DNA from: Leisingera sp. S132
GTDB lineage: Bacteria > Pseudomonadota > Alphaproteobacteria > Rhodobacterales > Rhodobacteraceae
Direction: 5' to 3'
Length of the DNA stretch: 64,000 nucleotides
Assembly (NCBI RefSeq): GCF_025144465.1
Contig: NZ_CP083553.1
Location: 2,106,001 to 2,170,000 of the forward strand
Part shown: positions 9,304 to 18,607 of the stretch, one piece after another
How the letters are laid out: every line of letters starts with the position of its first letter
Numbering within the stretch: position 1 is the stretch's first letter
Notes under the pieces: generated by a model
What the model was told of the DNA's origin: nothing
Database searches by the model: none
Seen by the model: only the letters and a program-made list of their open reading frames with translations
Program-made: the position numbers and the translations under genes

Positions 9304-9332
9304 CAAAAAAAGGCCGGGCAGCGGCCCGGCCT
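9304..9332 (-). terminator. terminator of the SPOR gene (minus strand)
   Basis: A perfect 9-bp stem AGGCCGGGC (9311-9319) with its complement at 9324-9332. On the minus strand it is followed by seven T residues (A-run at 9304-9310), so it ends minus-strand transcription. Confidence 0.8.
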
Positions 9333-9354
9333 GTCCAAATGGCAATTCTTTATC

Positions 9355-10629
9355 TTATTTGCTGAGCCTGGCGCCGCTGAAACCGGCGCGCTGCGCCTTG
9401 GCCAGCGCCGTGGCAGCCTGGCCGTCATCCTGGTAGGGCCCTGCCAGAACCACCTTGTATGGCTGGCCCTTCCGGCTGACGGATCCAAGACGCACCGGCA
9501 GGCCAGAGGCCGCCAGTTTGCGGGCTGCAGCCTTGGCCCGGGCTGGATCGGCATAGGTTGCTGCCCGGACATAACGGCGGCTGACTGCTGCCTGTTCCGG
9601 CGCCGCGGCACCGGGAGCGGAGCGGGTAGACAGGCGCAGGCCCTTCGGCCGGGCCTCAGCCGGGCTGACACGCGCAGTGCGCGGCAACGTGACTACCGGA
9701 CGGTCCAGCGGCGGCTGAACCAGTTTGCGCGGCACACCGCGGGTCCAGATCTGCGCCATTTGCGCGTCGCCGTCCGGTGTGCGCATTGCGCGCATCGGAT
9801 TCATCCGGCCATCCTGCCGCTCCACCACCTCGTACCCCGCCGGGGCCTGGACGTTGCTGACGATCACCGCCGGGCGCACGGTGCGCTCTGCCCGCTGCGG
9901 ATTGAGCCGTCCGTCAGTCCAGACCGGGCGGTAGCCCTTGGGCACCTGGAAGCTGTTGCTGAGACGGCGGTCCTGGTAGATATGCGTCTGCACCACGCGG
10001 GTGTTGGGCGTGATCCGCACAGAGGACTGCGGTCCGCCAAAGCTGACCGGCGGCTCCTCCTGCGGGCCGCAGCGCACATCAGCGGAATTGCTGTACTGGC
10101 GGCTGACGCCGGACAGGTCTGCGCAGCCCGCATTGCTTGCAGGCGGCGGCGCAGCGGCGGGTTTTGCAGCGGCTGGCGCAGCTTTTTGGACTGGCTGCGC
10201 GGGGGCCGCGGGCACTGCCGCAACCGTAGCAGGCTGGACACTGGCCGGCTGCGGTTTGCGGACCGGCTTGGCGGTTGTGGCCACGCTTGGCTGCGCAGCG
10301 GCCGGCGCGGGCTGCTGGCTGGGTTCCAGGGTGATCTGTTCCGGTTTTGACGCGGTCTGCCGCTGCTGGGTGGTTCCGGCAACCCGGGTCGGGGCATAGC
10401 CGCAAAGCTGCTTGCGGGCGCGGTTGACCCGCGGCACCCAGTTCACATCCCCGTCAAGGCCCGCCCGGATGTAGATGCAGCCGCGGCTGTCGACATACTG
10501 CTTCCCTTTATAGGAGAGCGGCGGGTATTCGGCGGGCGGGCTGGCGTCGCGCAGGGTTTGTGCCTGTATACCCGCTGCGCTGCTTGTCCCCGCGATGATG
10601 GCCAGTGCAATAATTCTAGTTATTTTCAT
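9355..10629 (-). CDS. SPOR domain-containing secreted protein
   Basis: A 424-residue protein. An N-terminal signal peptide (MKITRIIALAIIAGTSSAAG, cleavage probably after IQA) is followed by a cysteine-containing segment (GKQYVDSRGCIYIRAGL), a long Ala/Pro/Gln/Lys-rich linker at about 85-170, and a second folded section. The C-terminal SPOR domain (about residues 352-424) would bind denuded peptidoglycan glycan at the septum. Inside the middle section the motif DGR-x-NP-xRA-x-RT occurs twice, at about 239-250 and 273-284. I choose ATG at 10629, since the TTG at 10644 would add residues before the signal peptide. Confidence 0.8.
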   Translation of the reverse strand: MKITRIIALAIIAGTSSAAGIQAQTLRDASPPAEYPPLSYKGKQYVDSRGCIYIRAGLDGDVNWVPRVNRARKQLCGYAPTRVAGTTQQRQTASKPEQITLEPSQQPAPAAAQPSVATTAKPVRKPQPASVQPATVAAVPAAPAQPVQKAAPAAAKPAAAPPPASNAGCADLSGVSRQYSNSADVRCGPQEEPPVSFGGPQSSVRITPNTRVVQTHIYQDRRLSNSFQVPKGYRPVWTDGRLNPQRAERTVRPAVIVSNVQAPAGYEVVERQDGRMNPMRAMRTPDGDAQMAQIWTRGVPRKLVQPPLDRPVVTLPRTARVSPAEARPKGLRLSTRSAPGAAAPEQAAVSRRYVRAATYADPARAKAAARKLAASGLPVRLGSVSRKGQPYKVVLAGPYQDDGQAATALAKAQRAGFSGARLSK

Positions 10630-10803
10630 TCCTGAGCCCCACAAAATGTGGCTTCAGGATGCCCGAAACTTGCCTGTGAGTAAAGATTCCGCAGCAACAA
10701 TAAGTCTTTATGCAGGTATTTTTTGCATGAATTGAAACCAATTCACATCCCGCCGCCGGATTGGGCCGCCAGGACAGGTCCGCCCCGCCCTGGCGCCGTT
10801 AGG

Positions 10804-11436
10804 TTATTTGGTGCCGAACATCCGGTCGCCCGCATCGCCAAGCCCGGGCAGGATATAGCCCTTCTTGTTCAGCTCGCGGTCCAGGGAGGCGGTCACGATC
10901 GGCACATCCGGGTGGGCCTGCTTCATGCGCTCAACGCCTTCGGGAGAGGCCAGCAGGCACAGGAAGCGGATGTTGTTTGCGCCGGCCTCCTTCAGCAGAT
11001 CAATGGCGGCGGCGGAGCTGTTGCCGGTGGCCAGCATCGGGTCCACAGCGATGACCAGCCGGTCCTTCAGCCCCTCGGGTGCCTTGAAGTAATACTGAAC
11101 CGGCTCCAGGGTTTCCTCGTCGCGGTACAGGCCGACAAAACCGACCCGGGCCGAGGGGATCAGCTCCAGCACACCGTCCAGCATGCCGTTGCCCGCGCGC
11201 AGGATCGACACCAGCGCCAGCTTTTTGCCCGCCAGGATCGGCGCCTCCATCTCTTCCATCGGAGTTTCGATGCTGGTGGTGGTCAGCGGCATCTCGCGGG
11301 TGATCTCATAGGCCAGCAGCTGGGTGATCTCGCGCAGCAGCCGGCGGAAACCAGCCGTGGACGTGCCCTTGTCCCGCATCAGGGTCAGCTTGTGCTGCAC
11401 AAGCGGGTGATCAACAACGGTCAGGTGGTCGGTCAT
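10804..11436 (-). CDS. upp: uracil phosphoribosyltransferase
   Basis: A 210-residue enzyme making UMP from uracil and PRPP. The PRPP-binding loop reads [19 protein letters not shown] at about residues 129-147, and [18 protein letters not shown] at the C terminus is the uracil-binding block, both diagnostic for Upp. Full length. Start ATG at 11436 follows AGGAG. It lies 76 bases downstream of deoB on the same strand, so it is probably the last gene of the pyrimidine salvage operon. Confidence 0.97.
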   Translation of the reverse strand: MTDHLTVVDHPLVQHKLTLMRDKGTSTAGFRRLLREITQLLAYEITREMPLTTTSIETPMEEMEAPILAGKKLALVSILRAGNGMLDGVLELIPSARVGFVGLYRDEETLEPVQYYFKAPEGLKDRLVIAVDPMLATGNSSAAAIDLLKEAGANNIRFLCLLASPEGVERMKQAHPDVPIVTASLDRELNKKGYILPGLGDAGDRMFGTK

Positions 11437-11512
11437 GGGGCACTCCTAGTGTTTGGCTTTCCGCGCTTTTACGGGCTTGGCCGCGGCAGGCAAGCGTGTT
11501 TTGACCATGGGG

Positions 11513-12724
11513 TCAAAGAAAGCTTTTGCCGGGGCGTTGGGCAGGCACATCCAGATGGGCGGCGATGGAGGCCGCCACATCGGCGAATTTGACCTGCCCG
11601 ATGGGGCCTGCGTCAAGCCCCGCGATCAGCACCGGCACCTGTTCGCGGGTGTGGTCAGAGCCGGGCCAGCTGGGGTCGTTGCCGTGATCGGCGGTCAGCA
11701 GCAGCAGGTCGCCCGGACGCAAGCGCGGCAGCAAGCGGCCCAGTTCTGCGTCAAACCACTCAAGCGCGCGGGCATAGCCGGCAATGTCGCGGGTGTGGCC
11801 GAACAGGCTGTCGAACTCGACGAAATTGGCAAATGTCAGGCTGCCGTCCTCCGACGTCTCCACCGCGTCAAACAGATGCTGCATCAGCTGGGCGTCGGCG
11901 CCTTTCTTCAGGGTGCCGATACCGGACATGGAAAAGATGTCGCCGATCTTGCCAATCGCGTGCACCTTGCGGCCTGCGTCCTGCACCCAGTTGGTCAGCA
12001 CCGGGGCTGGCGGGGTGATCGCATAGTCGCGGCGATTGGTGGTGCGGGTGAAGCCCTCTTCTGCCGAGCCCAGGAAAGGACGCGCGATGACCCGGCCCAC
12101 CTTCATGGCATGCAGGCGCGGGGCAATGGCCTCGCAGAGCTTCAGCAGGCGGTCGAGGCCAAAGGTCTCTTCATGCGCGGCGATCTGAAAGACGCTGTCG
12201 GCGGAGGTATAGCAGATCGGTTTGCCGGTGCGCATGTGCTCGGCGCCCAGATCATCAAGGATCACCGTACCGGAGGCGTGGCAGTTGCCAAGGATTCCAT
12301 CGGTGCCCGCCTGCTCCGCGACAATGGAGGTCAGATCATCGGGGAACGACGGCGCCTGATCGGGGAAATAGTGCCAGTCCCAGGGCACCGGCAGGCCTGC
12401 CAGTTCCCAATGACCGGACGGCGTGTCTTTGCCGCGGCTGAGTTCGCTGGCACAGCCCCAACGGCCCTGCGGCTCTGCGTCCAGGCCGGGAAACGGCACC
12501 GATGACGCCAGCCGCATCGCTGCGCCGAGGCCGAGGCGTTCCATGTGCGGCACGTCGAGCGGACCGCTTCGGCCGTCCTCTGCCTCGCCCGCGGCGCAGG
12601 CCTGCGCGATATGGGCCAGCGTATTGGCACCGAGGTCCGGCAGATCACCATTGAAGAATGTACCAGCATCCGGCGCGCCGCCGATTCCAACGGAATCCAT
12701 CACCACAAGGAAGGCACGGGGCAT
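11513..12724 (-). CDS. deoB: phosphopentomutase
   Basis: A 403-residue enzyme of the alkaline phosphatase superfamily. It interconverts (deoxy)ribose 1-phosphate and 5-phosphate. The N terminus VVMDSVGIGGAPDA carries the first metal-binding Asp, FVEFDSLFGHTRDIAGYA the middle block, and LLTADHGNDPSWPGSDHTRE (about residues 340-359) the metal-binding Asp/His residues. Its ATG overlaps the deoA stop by one base (TGATG), so the two are translationally coupled. Confidence 0.97.
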   Translation of the reverse strand: MPRAFLVVMDSVGIGGAPDAGTFFNGDLPDLGANTLAHIAQACAAGEAEDGRSGPLDVPHMERLGLGAAMRLASSVPFPGLDAEPQGRWGCASELSRGKDTPSGHWELAGLPVPWDWHYFPDQAPSFPDDLTSIVAEQAGTDGILGNCHASGTVILDDLGAEHMRTGKPICYTSADSVFQIAAHEETFGLDRLLKLCEAIAPRLHAMKVGRVIARPFLGSAEEGFTRTTNRRDYAITPPAPVLTNWVQDAGRKVHAIGKIGDIFSMSGIGTLKKGADAQLMQHLFDAVETSEDGSLTFANFVEFDSLFGHTRDIAGYARALEWFDAELGRLLPRLRPGDLLLLTADHGNDPSWPGSDHTREQVPVLIAGLDAGPIGQVKFADVAASIAAHLDVPAQRPGKSFL

Positions 12725-14025
12725 CAGGAGATCCTTTCGTGAACCAGAGGCAGGCTGCCCGGCGCATCGCCGATGGCTATCGCAGCAAGAAACGCAGCCT
12801 CTGCCATCTCTGCCGCATCATTGCTGGCCGCATGTATCCGGGCAAGGGTGTCCCCTGCCCCGATGGACTGGCCGAGGCGGACAATATCCGAAATCCCGAC
12901 ACCCGGATGAATGCGGTCGCTTTCCACCATGCGGCCGCCGCCGAGGGCAACAACCGCGAGGCCAAGCGCCTCGCCGTTCATGGCGGAGACATGCCCGGCA
13001 ACTGGCGCCTTCACTTCGCGCACCACGTCCGCGACCGGCAGGTGATCCCGCCAGCGAACGGCAAAATCGGCCGGGCCGCCCATGGCGGCAATCATCCTGG
13101 CAAAGCGCTCCACCGCGCGGCCGTCGCTGAGAGAAGCGCTGATCCGGGCCGCACCGGCCTCTGCATCCGCTGCGAGGCCTGCGAGCACCAAAAGCTCGCC
13201 ACCGAGAACTGCGGTGATTTCCGCCAGCGGTCCGGCAGCAGCGCCGGTCAGAACCCGCATCACCTCTGCCACCTCCAGCGCATTGCCAAGCGCGGGCGCC
13301 AGCGGCTGGTTCATGTCAGTAATCAGCGCGGAGGTCTTGCAGCCCGCAGCATTGGCGGTATCGCACAGCGATTGCGCCAGCGCGCGCGCGTCATCAGCGG
13401 TTTTCATGAAAGCGCCGGAGCCGATCTTGACGTCCAGCACCAGCGCATCCGGGCTGGCGGCCAGTTTCTTGGACAGGATCGAAGCGGTGATCAAGTCGAG
13501 GCTTTCCACCGTCGCGGTCACGTCGCGGATCGCATAGAGCCGCTTGTCCGCTGGCGCGATCTGCGCAGTGGCACCCACGATGGCGCAGCCCATATCCTGC
13601 ATCATGCGGCGCAGGTGGTCTTCGCTGACGCTGGTGGAGACGCCGGGGATGGCCTCCAGCTTGTCCAGCGTGCCGCCGGTATGGCCGAGCCCGCGGCCGG
13701 AGATCATCGGCACATAAGCACCGCAGGCTGCCAGCGCAGGCGCCAGCAGCAGCGAGACGCAATCGCCCACGCCGCCGGTCGAGTGCTTGTCTAGTACCGG
13801 ACCGTCCAGATCCCACACCAGCACATCGCCGGTGTCGCGCATCGCCAGCGTCAGGGCGCGGCGCCCCTCAACACTCAGGCCCTGCAGGCAGACCGCCATG
13901 GCAAAGGCACCGGCCTGCGCGTCAGAAACCGCACCGCTGGCCAAGCCGTCGGCAAACCAGCGCAGCGCATCCTCACCCGGTGTCTCACCGCGGCGCAGGC
14001 AGGCGTTGATGGCGCGGGCGTCCAT
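12724..14025 (-). CDS. deoA: thymidine phosphorylase
   Basis: A 433-residue enzyme cleaving thymidine or deoxyuridine with phosphate to the base and deoxyribose 1-phosphate. The family signature is visible around DKHSTGGVGDCVSLLLAPAL (about residues 80-99), with the phosphate-binding Lys, Ser and Thr, and MISGRGLGHTGGTLDKLEAI just after. The C-terminal domain has the pyrimidine phosphorylase fold. Its start overlaps the cdd stop by one base, and its stop overlaps the deoB start. Confidence 0.97.
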   Translation of the reverse strand: MDARAINACLRRGETPGEDALRWFADGLASGAVSDAQAGAFAMAVCLQGLSVEGRRALTLAMRDTGDVLVWDLDGPVLDKHSTGGVGDCVSLLLAPALAACGAYVPMISGRGLGHTGGTLDKLEAIPGVSTSVSEDHLRRMMQDMGCAIVGATAQIAPADKRLYAIRDVTATVESLDLITASILSKKLAASPDALVLDVKIGSGAFMKTADDARALAQSLCDTANAAGCKTSALITDMNQPLAPALGNALEVAEVMRVLTGAAAGPLAEITAVLGGELLVLAGLAADAEAGAARISASLSDGRAVERFARMIAAMGGPADFAVRWRDHLPVADVVREVKAPVAGHVSAMNGEALGLAVVALGGGRMVESDRIHPGVGISDIVRLGQSIGAGDTLARIHAASNDAAEMAEAAFLAAIAIGDAPGSLPLVHERIS

Positions 14026-14417
14026 CAGCTGCGCTCCATATGGTCCGCGTCAAAGGCGCCGGGCAGCAACGCGGCGATGGTGGTTTCCTGCTCCTCGCCG
14101 TCGGTGGTGGCCATCATGACCTTGACGTCTCCGCTGGCGAATTCCTTGATCTTCTGGCGGCAGCCGCCGCAGGGCGTGATCGGGGTCGGGCAATCGGCGA
14201 TCACGTAGACCTCCGCCAGTTCTTTCTCCCCTGCCGCCACCATCGCAGCAATCGCACCGGCCTCGGCACAAGTGCCCTCGGGGTAGGCCACGTTTTCGAC
14301 GTTGCAGCCCACATAGATCTGGCCGGAGGCGGAGCGGACAGCGGCGCCGACCTTGAAGTTGGAATAGGGCGCGTGGGCGTTTTCACGGACAGCGGCAGCG
14401 GCGGCTTTGAGGCTCAT
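14025..14417 (-). CDS. cdd: cytidine deaminase
   Basis: A 130-residue tetramer-type deaminase converting (deoxy)cytidine to (deoxy)uridine. The zinc site is TCAEAGAI (Cys and catalytic Glu, where most family members have CAERxA) plus PCGGCRQKI (two Cys ligands), with NVENVAYPEGT just before. The start at 14417 (MSLKAAA) follows GGGGA; a longer reading from 14441 is less likely. First gene of the operon cdd-deoA-deoB-upp, which turns cytidine and thymidine into bases, UMP and pentose 5-phosphate. Confidence 0.95.
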   Translation of the reverse strand: MSLKAAAAAVRENAHAPYSNFKVGAAVRSASGQIYVGCNVENVAYPEGTCAEAGAIAAMVAAGEKELAEVYVIADCPTPITPCGGCRQKIKEFASGDVKVMMATTDGEEQETTIAALLPGAFDADHMERS

Positions 14418-14521
14418 GGCGATTCCCCGGTTTTTGATCATTTGGTCAAGATGCCGCAGGATAGCTGAATTGCTCCGGGAAGCGAAAGCCCCCGGATTCA
14501 GATCTTTGCGCCGCCCTAGGT

Positions 14522-15607
14522 TCAGGCCAGCGTGGTGTTGAACACCCCGGGCAGCGTCACCTCCAACAGCTCCACATCATCCGACGGCGCGCTGAGGCGG
14601 GTCTTCATCCCCGGCGGAATGACAAAGGCATCGCCCTGCTCTAGCTGATACGGCTCGCGCCCCTCGCCCTCCAGCGTGACCGCGCCGTTCATCACGAACG
14701 TAAAGTGGATGTCGGTGTCATGCGCCGCCCACTGCGGATCGCCCTCACCCCGGCGCACCACCTGCACGCCAGCAACGCCCTTGGTGTTTTCGGCAATCGT
14801 GGTGTCACGGCAGACATAGCCCGGCAGGCGGAACGGGACCCACTCGGCGCCTCCCGCCTTGTTGTAGACGAACCGCTGGCCCTGCCATTCCCGTTCGGGG
14901 CGGTAGTGCGGTGTCGGCAGGGTCATCCCGTGGTCGATCTCTGTCACGTGCTCCGCCGGCACGCCGATCTCGATCACCTGCACGTTGTCGCTGGCCTCCA
15001 GCACCCGGTGGCGGATTTCCGGCGGCTGGATGAAACAATCGCCTGCCGTCAGACGCATCTTCTCGCCCTGGTCCTCATAGACCACATCGACCCAGCCGTG
15101 GATGCAGAAGATCAGCTGGAAACCGACCCGGTGGAAATGCACCATATCCGGCACCGGGCCGCCGTCGGGGATGCGGATGTGGCTGGCAATGATAGAGCCG
15201 CCCAGCCGGTCCGGCACCAGATCGCGGTAGTGCATGCCTGCGCGGCCGATGATCCAAGGCGCTTGATCCTTGAGGCGGCGGACCACGAAGCTGTGCACCG
15301 TTTCCGGCATCACCATCGGCGGGTGGCGTTCCTCGATCTCCACCTTGGTGCCGTTGGGTGCGGTCAGGCGGCGCTGTCCTTCGGCAAATCCATCAGGATC
15401 TTCAGTCAGAATGCGGATAGTGCCGGGGCTTTCCCCGGCTCCTTTTTCGATCCTGAGACGCAGGCCGTGGCCGGAGAACACTGCGGTGCGCGGATCATCC
15501 GCCGGATAGATCATGTCCATCTTCATGCCCAAAACCTTGGTATAAAACGGAATGTCATTACGCAGCTCATCCGTCGGCAGGCGGATCTCGGCGATTGTTT
15601 CGCTCAT
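14522..15607 (-). CDS. VOC (glyoxalase-like) plus double-cupin fusion protein
   Basis: A 361-residue three-part protein. Residues 1-110 have the glyoxalase/VOC pattern (IPFYTKVLGMKMDM and AVFSGHGLRLRIE). Residues 130-235 form a first cupin (DMVHFHRVGFQLIFCIHGWV, then AGDCFIQPPEIRHRVLEA). Residues 255-355 form a second cupin (DTDIHFTFVMNGAVTLEGEG, then GDAFVIPPGMKTRL). The first cupin keeps a full set of likely metal ligands; the second has fewer His residues. The substrate is unknown; dioxygenase-like or isomerase-like chemistry is a guess. Start ATG 15607 follows GGGAG. Divergent from maeB. Confidence 0.75.
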   Translation of the reverse strand: MSETIAEIRLPTDELRNDIPFYTKVLGMKMDMIYPADDPRTAVFSGHGLRLRIEKGAGESPGTIRILTEDPDGFAEGQRRLTAPNGTKVEIEERHPPMVMPETVHSFVVRRLKDQAPWIIGRAGMHYRDLVPDRLGGSIIASHIRIPDGGPVPDMVHFHRVGFQLIFCIHGWVDVVYEDQGEKMRLTAGDCFIQPPEIRHRVLEASDNVQVIEIGVPAEHVTEIDHGMTLPTPHYRPEREWQGQRFVYNKAGGAEWVPFRLPGYVCRDTTIAENTKGVAGVQVVRRGEGDPQWAAHDTDIHFTFVMNGAVTLEGEGREPYQLEQGDAFVIPPGMKTRLSAPSDDVELLEVTLPGVFNTTLA

Positions 15608-15727
15608 TTTTCACTCCCTGATCAGTTGGCAGGACAGTGACCTTGCGGCAAGGTTTATGCAAGAACCCGCCAGCCGCCCTGCCGCCGCGTCTGTTTGCGT
15701 CAGTTTGGGCTATGTTTCCGGCAGGAA

Positions 15728-15750
15728 AAATGGTTTAACGCTAAACAATA
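15728..15750. promoter_or_regulatory. inverted repeat upstream of maeB
   Basis: GTTTA-ACGC-TAAAC, five-base arms and a four-base centre (about 15733-15746), lies 25 bases before the maeB start in an AT-rich stretch. A regulator site or simply promoter sequence; weak evidence. Confidence 0.3.
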
Positions 15751-15770
15751 CCCTTTCCGAGGAGCGCCAG

Positions 15771-18044
15771 ATGTCCGATTCACAGAGCACGCGGCAAGCC
15801 GCACTCAACTATCACGAGTTCCCCCGCCCCGGTAAGCTGGAGATCCGCGCAACCAAGCCGATGGCCAACGGCCGCGATCTGTCCCGCGCCTATTCGCCCG
15901 GCGTCGCGGAGGCCTGCATCGAGATCAAGGCGGATGCGGCCAATGCCGCGCGCTATACCTCGCGCGGCAATCTGGTGGCGGTTGTGTCCAACGGCTCTGC
16001 GGTGCTGGGCCTCGGCAACATCGGCGCGCTGGCCTCCAAGCCGGTGATGGAGGGCAAGGCGGTTCTGTTCAAGAATTTCGCGGGCATCGACTGTTTCGAC
16101 ATCGAGGTGAACGAGAGCGATCCGGAGAAACTGGCCGATATCGTCTGTTCGCTGGAGCCGACCTTTGGCGCCATCAACCTCGAAGACATCAAGGCGCCGG
16201 ACTGCTTTGTGGTGGAAAAGCTGTGCCGCGAGCGGATGAATATCCCCGTGTTCCACGACGACCAGCACGGCACCGCAATTGTGGTGGGGGCTGCCGCCAA
16301 GAACGCGCTGCATGTGGCCGGCAAGTCGTTCGAGGACATCAAGATCGTCTCCACCGGCGGCGGCGCGGCGGGGATTGCCTGCCTGAACATGCTGGTGAAA
16401 CTGGGTGTCAAACGCGAGAACATCTGGCTCTGCGACATTCACGGTCTGGTCTACGAGGGCCGCGAAGAGGACATGAACCCGCAGAAAGCGGCATTCGCCC
16501 AGGCCTCGGACAAGCGCACGCTGGACGAGGTGATGGACGGCGCCGACATGTTCCTGGGCCTCTCCGGCCCCAATGTGCTGAAGCCGGACATGGTCGCCAG
16601 GATGAGCAAGCGGCCGATCATCTTTGCGCTCGCTAACCCGACGCCGGAGATCATGCCCGACCAGGCGCGCAAGGTGGCACCGGATGCGATCCTCGCCACC
16701 GGGCGCAGCGATTTTCCCAATCAGGTCAACAATGTGCTGTGCTTCCCTTTTATCTTCCGGGGCGCGCTGGATGTAGGGGCGACGGAGATCAACGACGAAA
16801 TGCAGATTGCCTGCGTCGACGGCATTGCCGAACTCGCCCGCGCCACCACTTCGGCTGAGGCGGCAGCTGCCTATAAGGGCGAGCAGCTGACCTTTGGCGC
16901 CGATTACCTGATCCCCAAGCCGTTTGATCCGCGGCTGGTGGCGGTGGTCTCCTCGGCGGTGGCCAAGGCGGCGATGGAAAGCGGCGTGGCGACCCGCCCG
17001 ATCGAGGACATCACCGCCTATAAGCAGAAGCTGAACCAGACGGTGTTCAAATCGGCCCTGCTGATGCGCCCGGTGTTCGAGGCGGCCCGCGCCGCGGCCC
17101 GCCGGATCGTGTTCAGCGAGGGCGAGGATGAGCGGGTGCTGCGCGCGGCCCAGGCCATCCTGGAAGAAACCACCGAGACCCCGATCCTGATCGGCCGCCC
17201 GGAAGTGATCGAGCGCCGCTGCGAACGGCTGGGGCTGGACGTGCGCCCGGGACGTGATTTCCAGCTGGTGAACCCGGAGAACGACCCGCGCTACTACGAC
17301 TACTGGAACAGCTATCACAAGGTGATGCAGCGCCGCGGCGTGACGCCGGATCTGGCCAAGGCGATCATGCGCACCAACACCACCGCCATCGGTGCCATCA
17401 TGGTGCACCGCGGCGAGGCGGACAGCCTTCTGTGCGGCACCTTCGGCGAATACCGCTGGCACCTGAATTACGTGCAGCAGGTGCTGGGCGGCGGCACCTA
17501 CTCGCCGCATGGCGCGCTGTCGATGATGATCCTGGAAGACGGCCCCCTGTTTATCGCCGACACCCATGTGCATGTGGAGCCGACGCCGGAGCAGATTGCC
17601 GAGACCGTGATAGGCGCTGCCCGCCATGTGCGCCGTTTCGGCCTCGCACCGAAAATCGCGCTGTGTTCGCAGTCGCAATTCGGCAATATCTCCTGCGACA
17701 CCGGCAGCCGGCTGCGTGCCGCAATCGACATCCTCGACGATAAGCGCCGCGATTTCGTCTATGAGGGCGAGATGAACATCGACACCGCGCTGGACCCGGA
17801 ACTGCGCGAGCGGATCTTCCCCAATTCACGGCTGGAGGGGGCGGCCAACGTGCTGATCTTTGCCCATGCCGATGCAGCCTCCGGCGTGCGCAATATCCTC
17901 AAGATGCGGGCCGGCGGGCTGGAAGTGGGGCCGATCCTGATGGGCATGGGCAACCGCGCCCATATTGTCTCGCCGTCGATCACCGCGCGGGGCCTTCTGA
18001 ACATGGCGGCCATTGCCGGCACCCCGGTCGCGCACTACGGTTAA
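15771..18044 (+). CDS. maeB: NADP-dependent malic enzyme with phosphotransacetylase-like domain
   Basis: A 757-residue two-domain protein. The N-terminal malic enzyme domain shows LSRAYSPGVAEACIEI, the catalytic region with FAGIDCFDIEVNESDP, and FHDDQHGTAIVVGAA before the NAD(P)-binding fold (STGGGAAGIACLNML). From about residue 440 the protein continues as a phosphate acetyl/butyryltransferase-like domain (RRIVFSEGEDERVLRAAQAI, PNSRLEGAANVLIFAHADA). This MaeB architecture is common in proteobacteria; the PTA-like part usually is regulatory, responding to acetyl-CoA. It makes pyruvate and NADPH from malate. Start at 15771 follows GAGGAGCGCCAG. Confidence 0.95.
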   Translation: MSDSQSTRQAALNYHEFPRPGKLEIRATKPMANGRDLSRAYSPGVAEACIEIKADAANAARYTSRGNLVAVVSNGSAVLGLGNIGALASKPVMEGKAVLFKNFAGIDCFDIEVNESDPEKLADIVCSLEPTFGAINLEDIKAPDCFVVEKLCRERMNIPVFHDDQHGTAIVVGAAAKNALHVAGKSFEDIKIVSTGGGAAGIACLNMLVKLGVKRENIWLCDIHGLVYEGREEDMNPQKAAFAQASDKRTLDEVMDGADMFLGLSGPNVLKPDMVARMSKRPIIFALANPTPEIMPDQARKVAPDAILATGRSDFPNQVNNVLCFPFIFRGALDVGATEINDEMQIACVDGIAELARATTSAEAAAAYKGEQLTFGADYLIPKPFDPRLVAVVSSAVAKAAMESGVATRPIEDITAYKQKLNQTVFKSALLMRPVFEAARAAARRIVFSEGEDERVLRAAQAILEETTETPILIGRPEVIERRCERLGLDVRPGRDFQLVNPENDPRYYDYWNSYHKVMQRRGVTPDLAKAIMRTNTTAIGAIMVHRGEADSLLCGTFGEYRWHLNYVQQVLGGGTYSPHGALSMMILEDGPLFIADTHVHVEPTPEQIAETVIGAARHVRRFGLAPKIALCSQSQFGNISCDTGSRLRAAIDILDDKRRDFVYEGEMNIDTALDPELRERIFPNSRLEGAANVLIFAHADAASGVRNILKMRAGGLEVGPILMGMGNRAHIVSPSITARGLLNMAAIAGTPVAHYG

Positions 18045-18088
18045 CTGCGCGGCCCCATTTGCCGGCCGCCCAATCAGGGAGACCGGAA

Positions 18089-18481
18089 ATGAGAGGCCAT
18101 TGCCACTGCGGCGCAGTGCATTGGGAGAGCCGGGCCGAGGCGGCCTGGAGCTGCTACTGCCACTGCGCCGACTGCCGCCGCAACTGCGCGGCACCTGTCA
18201 CCGCATTTTTCGGGCTGCCGCATGAGGCCGTGGACTGGTCCGGTGCGGACCCCAAGGTCTACACTTCATCGGAAGGCGTCGAGCGGCTGTTCTGCAGCAC
18301 CTGCGGCACCCAAATGGCCTACCGTACCGCGCGCGACCCGGTGAACATCCATCTTTATACCGCGACGCTGGAAAGCCCCAGCCAGATGCCGCCCAGGTTC
18401 CATGTGTTCCATTCGGACCATGTGAGCTGGCTGGAGCTGAAGGACAGCCTGCCCCGCTATGCCAAATCCTCAGGCGGGTGA
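18089..18481 (+). CDS. GFA family protein (CENP-V/GFA fold)
   Basis: A 130-residue zinc protein. Metal-binding cysteines are visible in GHCHCGAVHW, YCHCADCRRN and LFCSTCGTQMA, the pattern of the glutathione-dependent formaldehyde-activating (GFA) family. Members are often annotated as GFA enzymes, but most have no proven activity. Start at 18089 follows AGGGAGACCGG. It is 44 bases after maeB and may be co-transcribed. A second, distinct GFA protein lies at 42276-42653. Confidence 0.85.
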   Translation: MRGHCHCGAVHWESRAEAAWSCYCHCADCRRNCAAPVTAFFGLPHEAVDWSGADPKVYTSSEGVERLFCSTCGTQMAYRTARDPVNIHLYTATLESPSQMPPRFHVFHSDHVSWLELKDSLPRYAKSSGG

Positions 18482-18509
18482 TTCCCGGCGGCAGCTCCAT
18501 TCGTTCGGC

Positions 18510-18600
18510 AGCCAGTTTTTGCAAGTTTGCAAAAATTCTCCGCAACTCCGGATTATTCTGCAGCAAATACCACTTTGCAAAACACGCAGGGTGCAAACCG
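18510..18600. promoter_or_regulatory. cluster of TTTGCAA motifs upstream of prpE
   Basis: TTTGCAA at 18518-18524, TTTGCAAA at 18526-18533, TTTGCAAA at 18574-18581 and a partial TGCAAA at 18592-18597 lie in an AT-richer gap. In Rhodobacter sphaeroides the short-chain acyl-CoA regulator PccR (ScfR family, related to RamB) recognises paired TTTGCAAA motifs and controls propionate genes. The spacing here is not the published four-base gap, so the assignment is by motif identity and by the prpE neighbour. Confidence 0.5.
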
Positions 18601-18607
18601 GAGCGGC

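Noticed and set aside
9166-10350. Open reading frame of 394 codons on the plus strand
   Set aside because: Overlaps the methyltransferase end and runs antisense through the SPOR gene and its terminator; no domain.
15780-17678. Open reading frame of 632 codons on the minus strand
   Set aside because: Antisense shadow of the malic enzyme gene; rich in His, Gln and Arg and without a recognisable domain.
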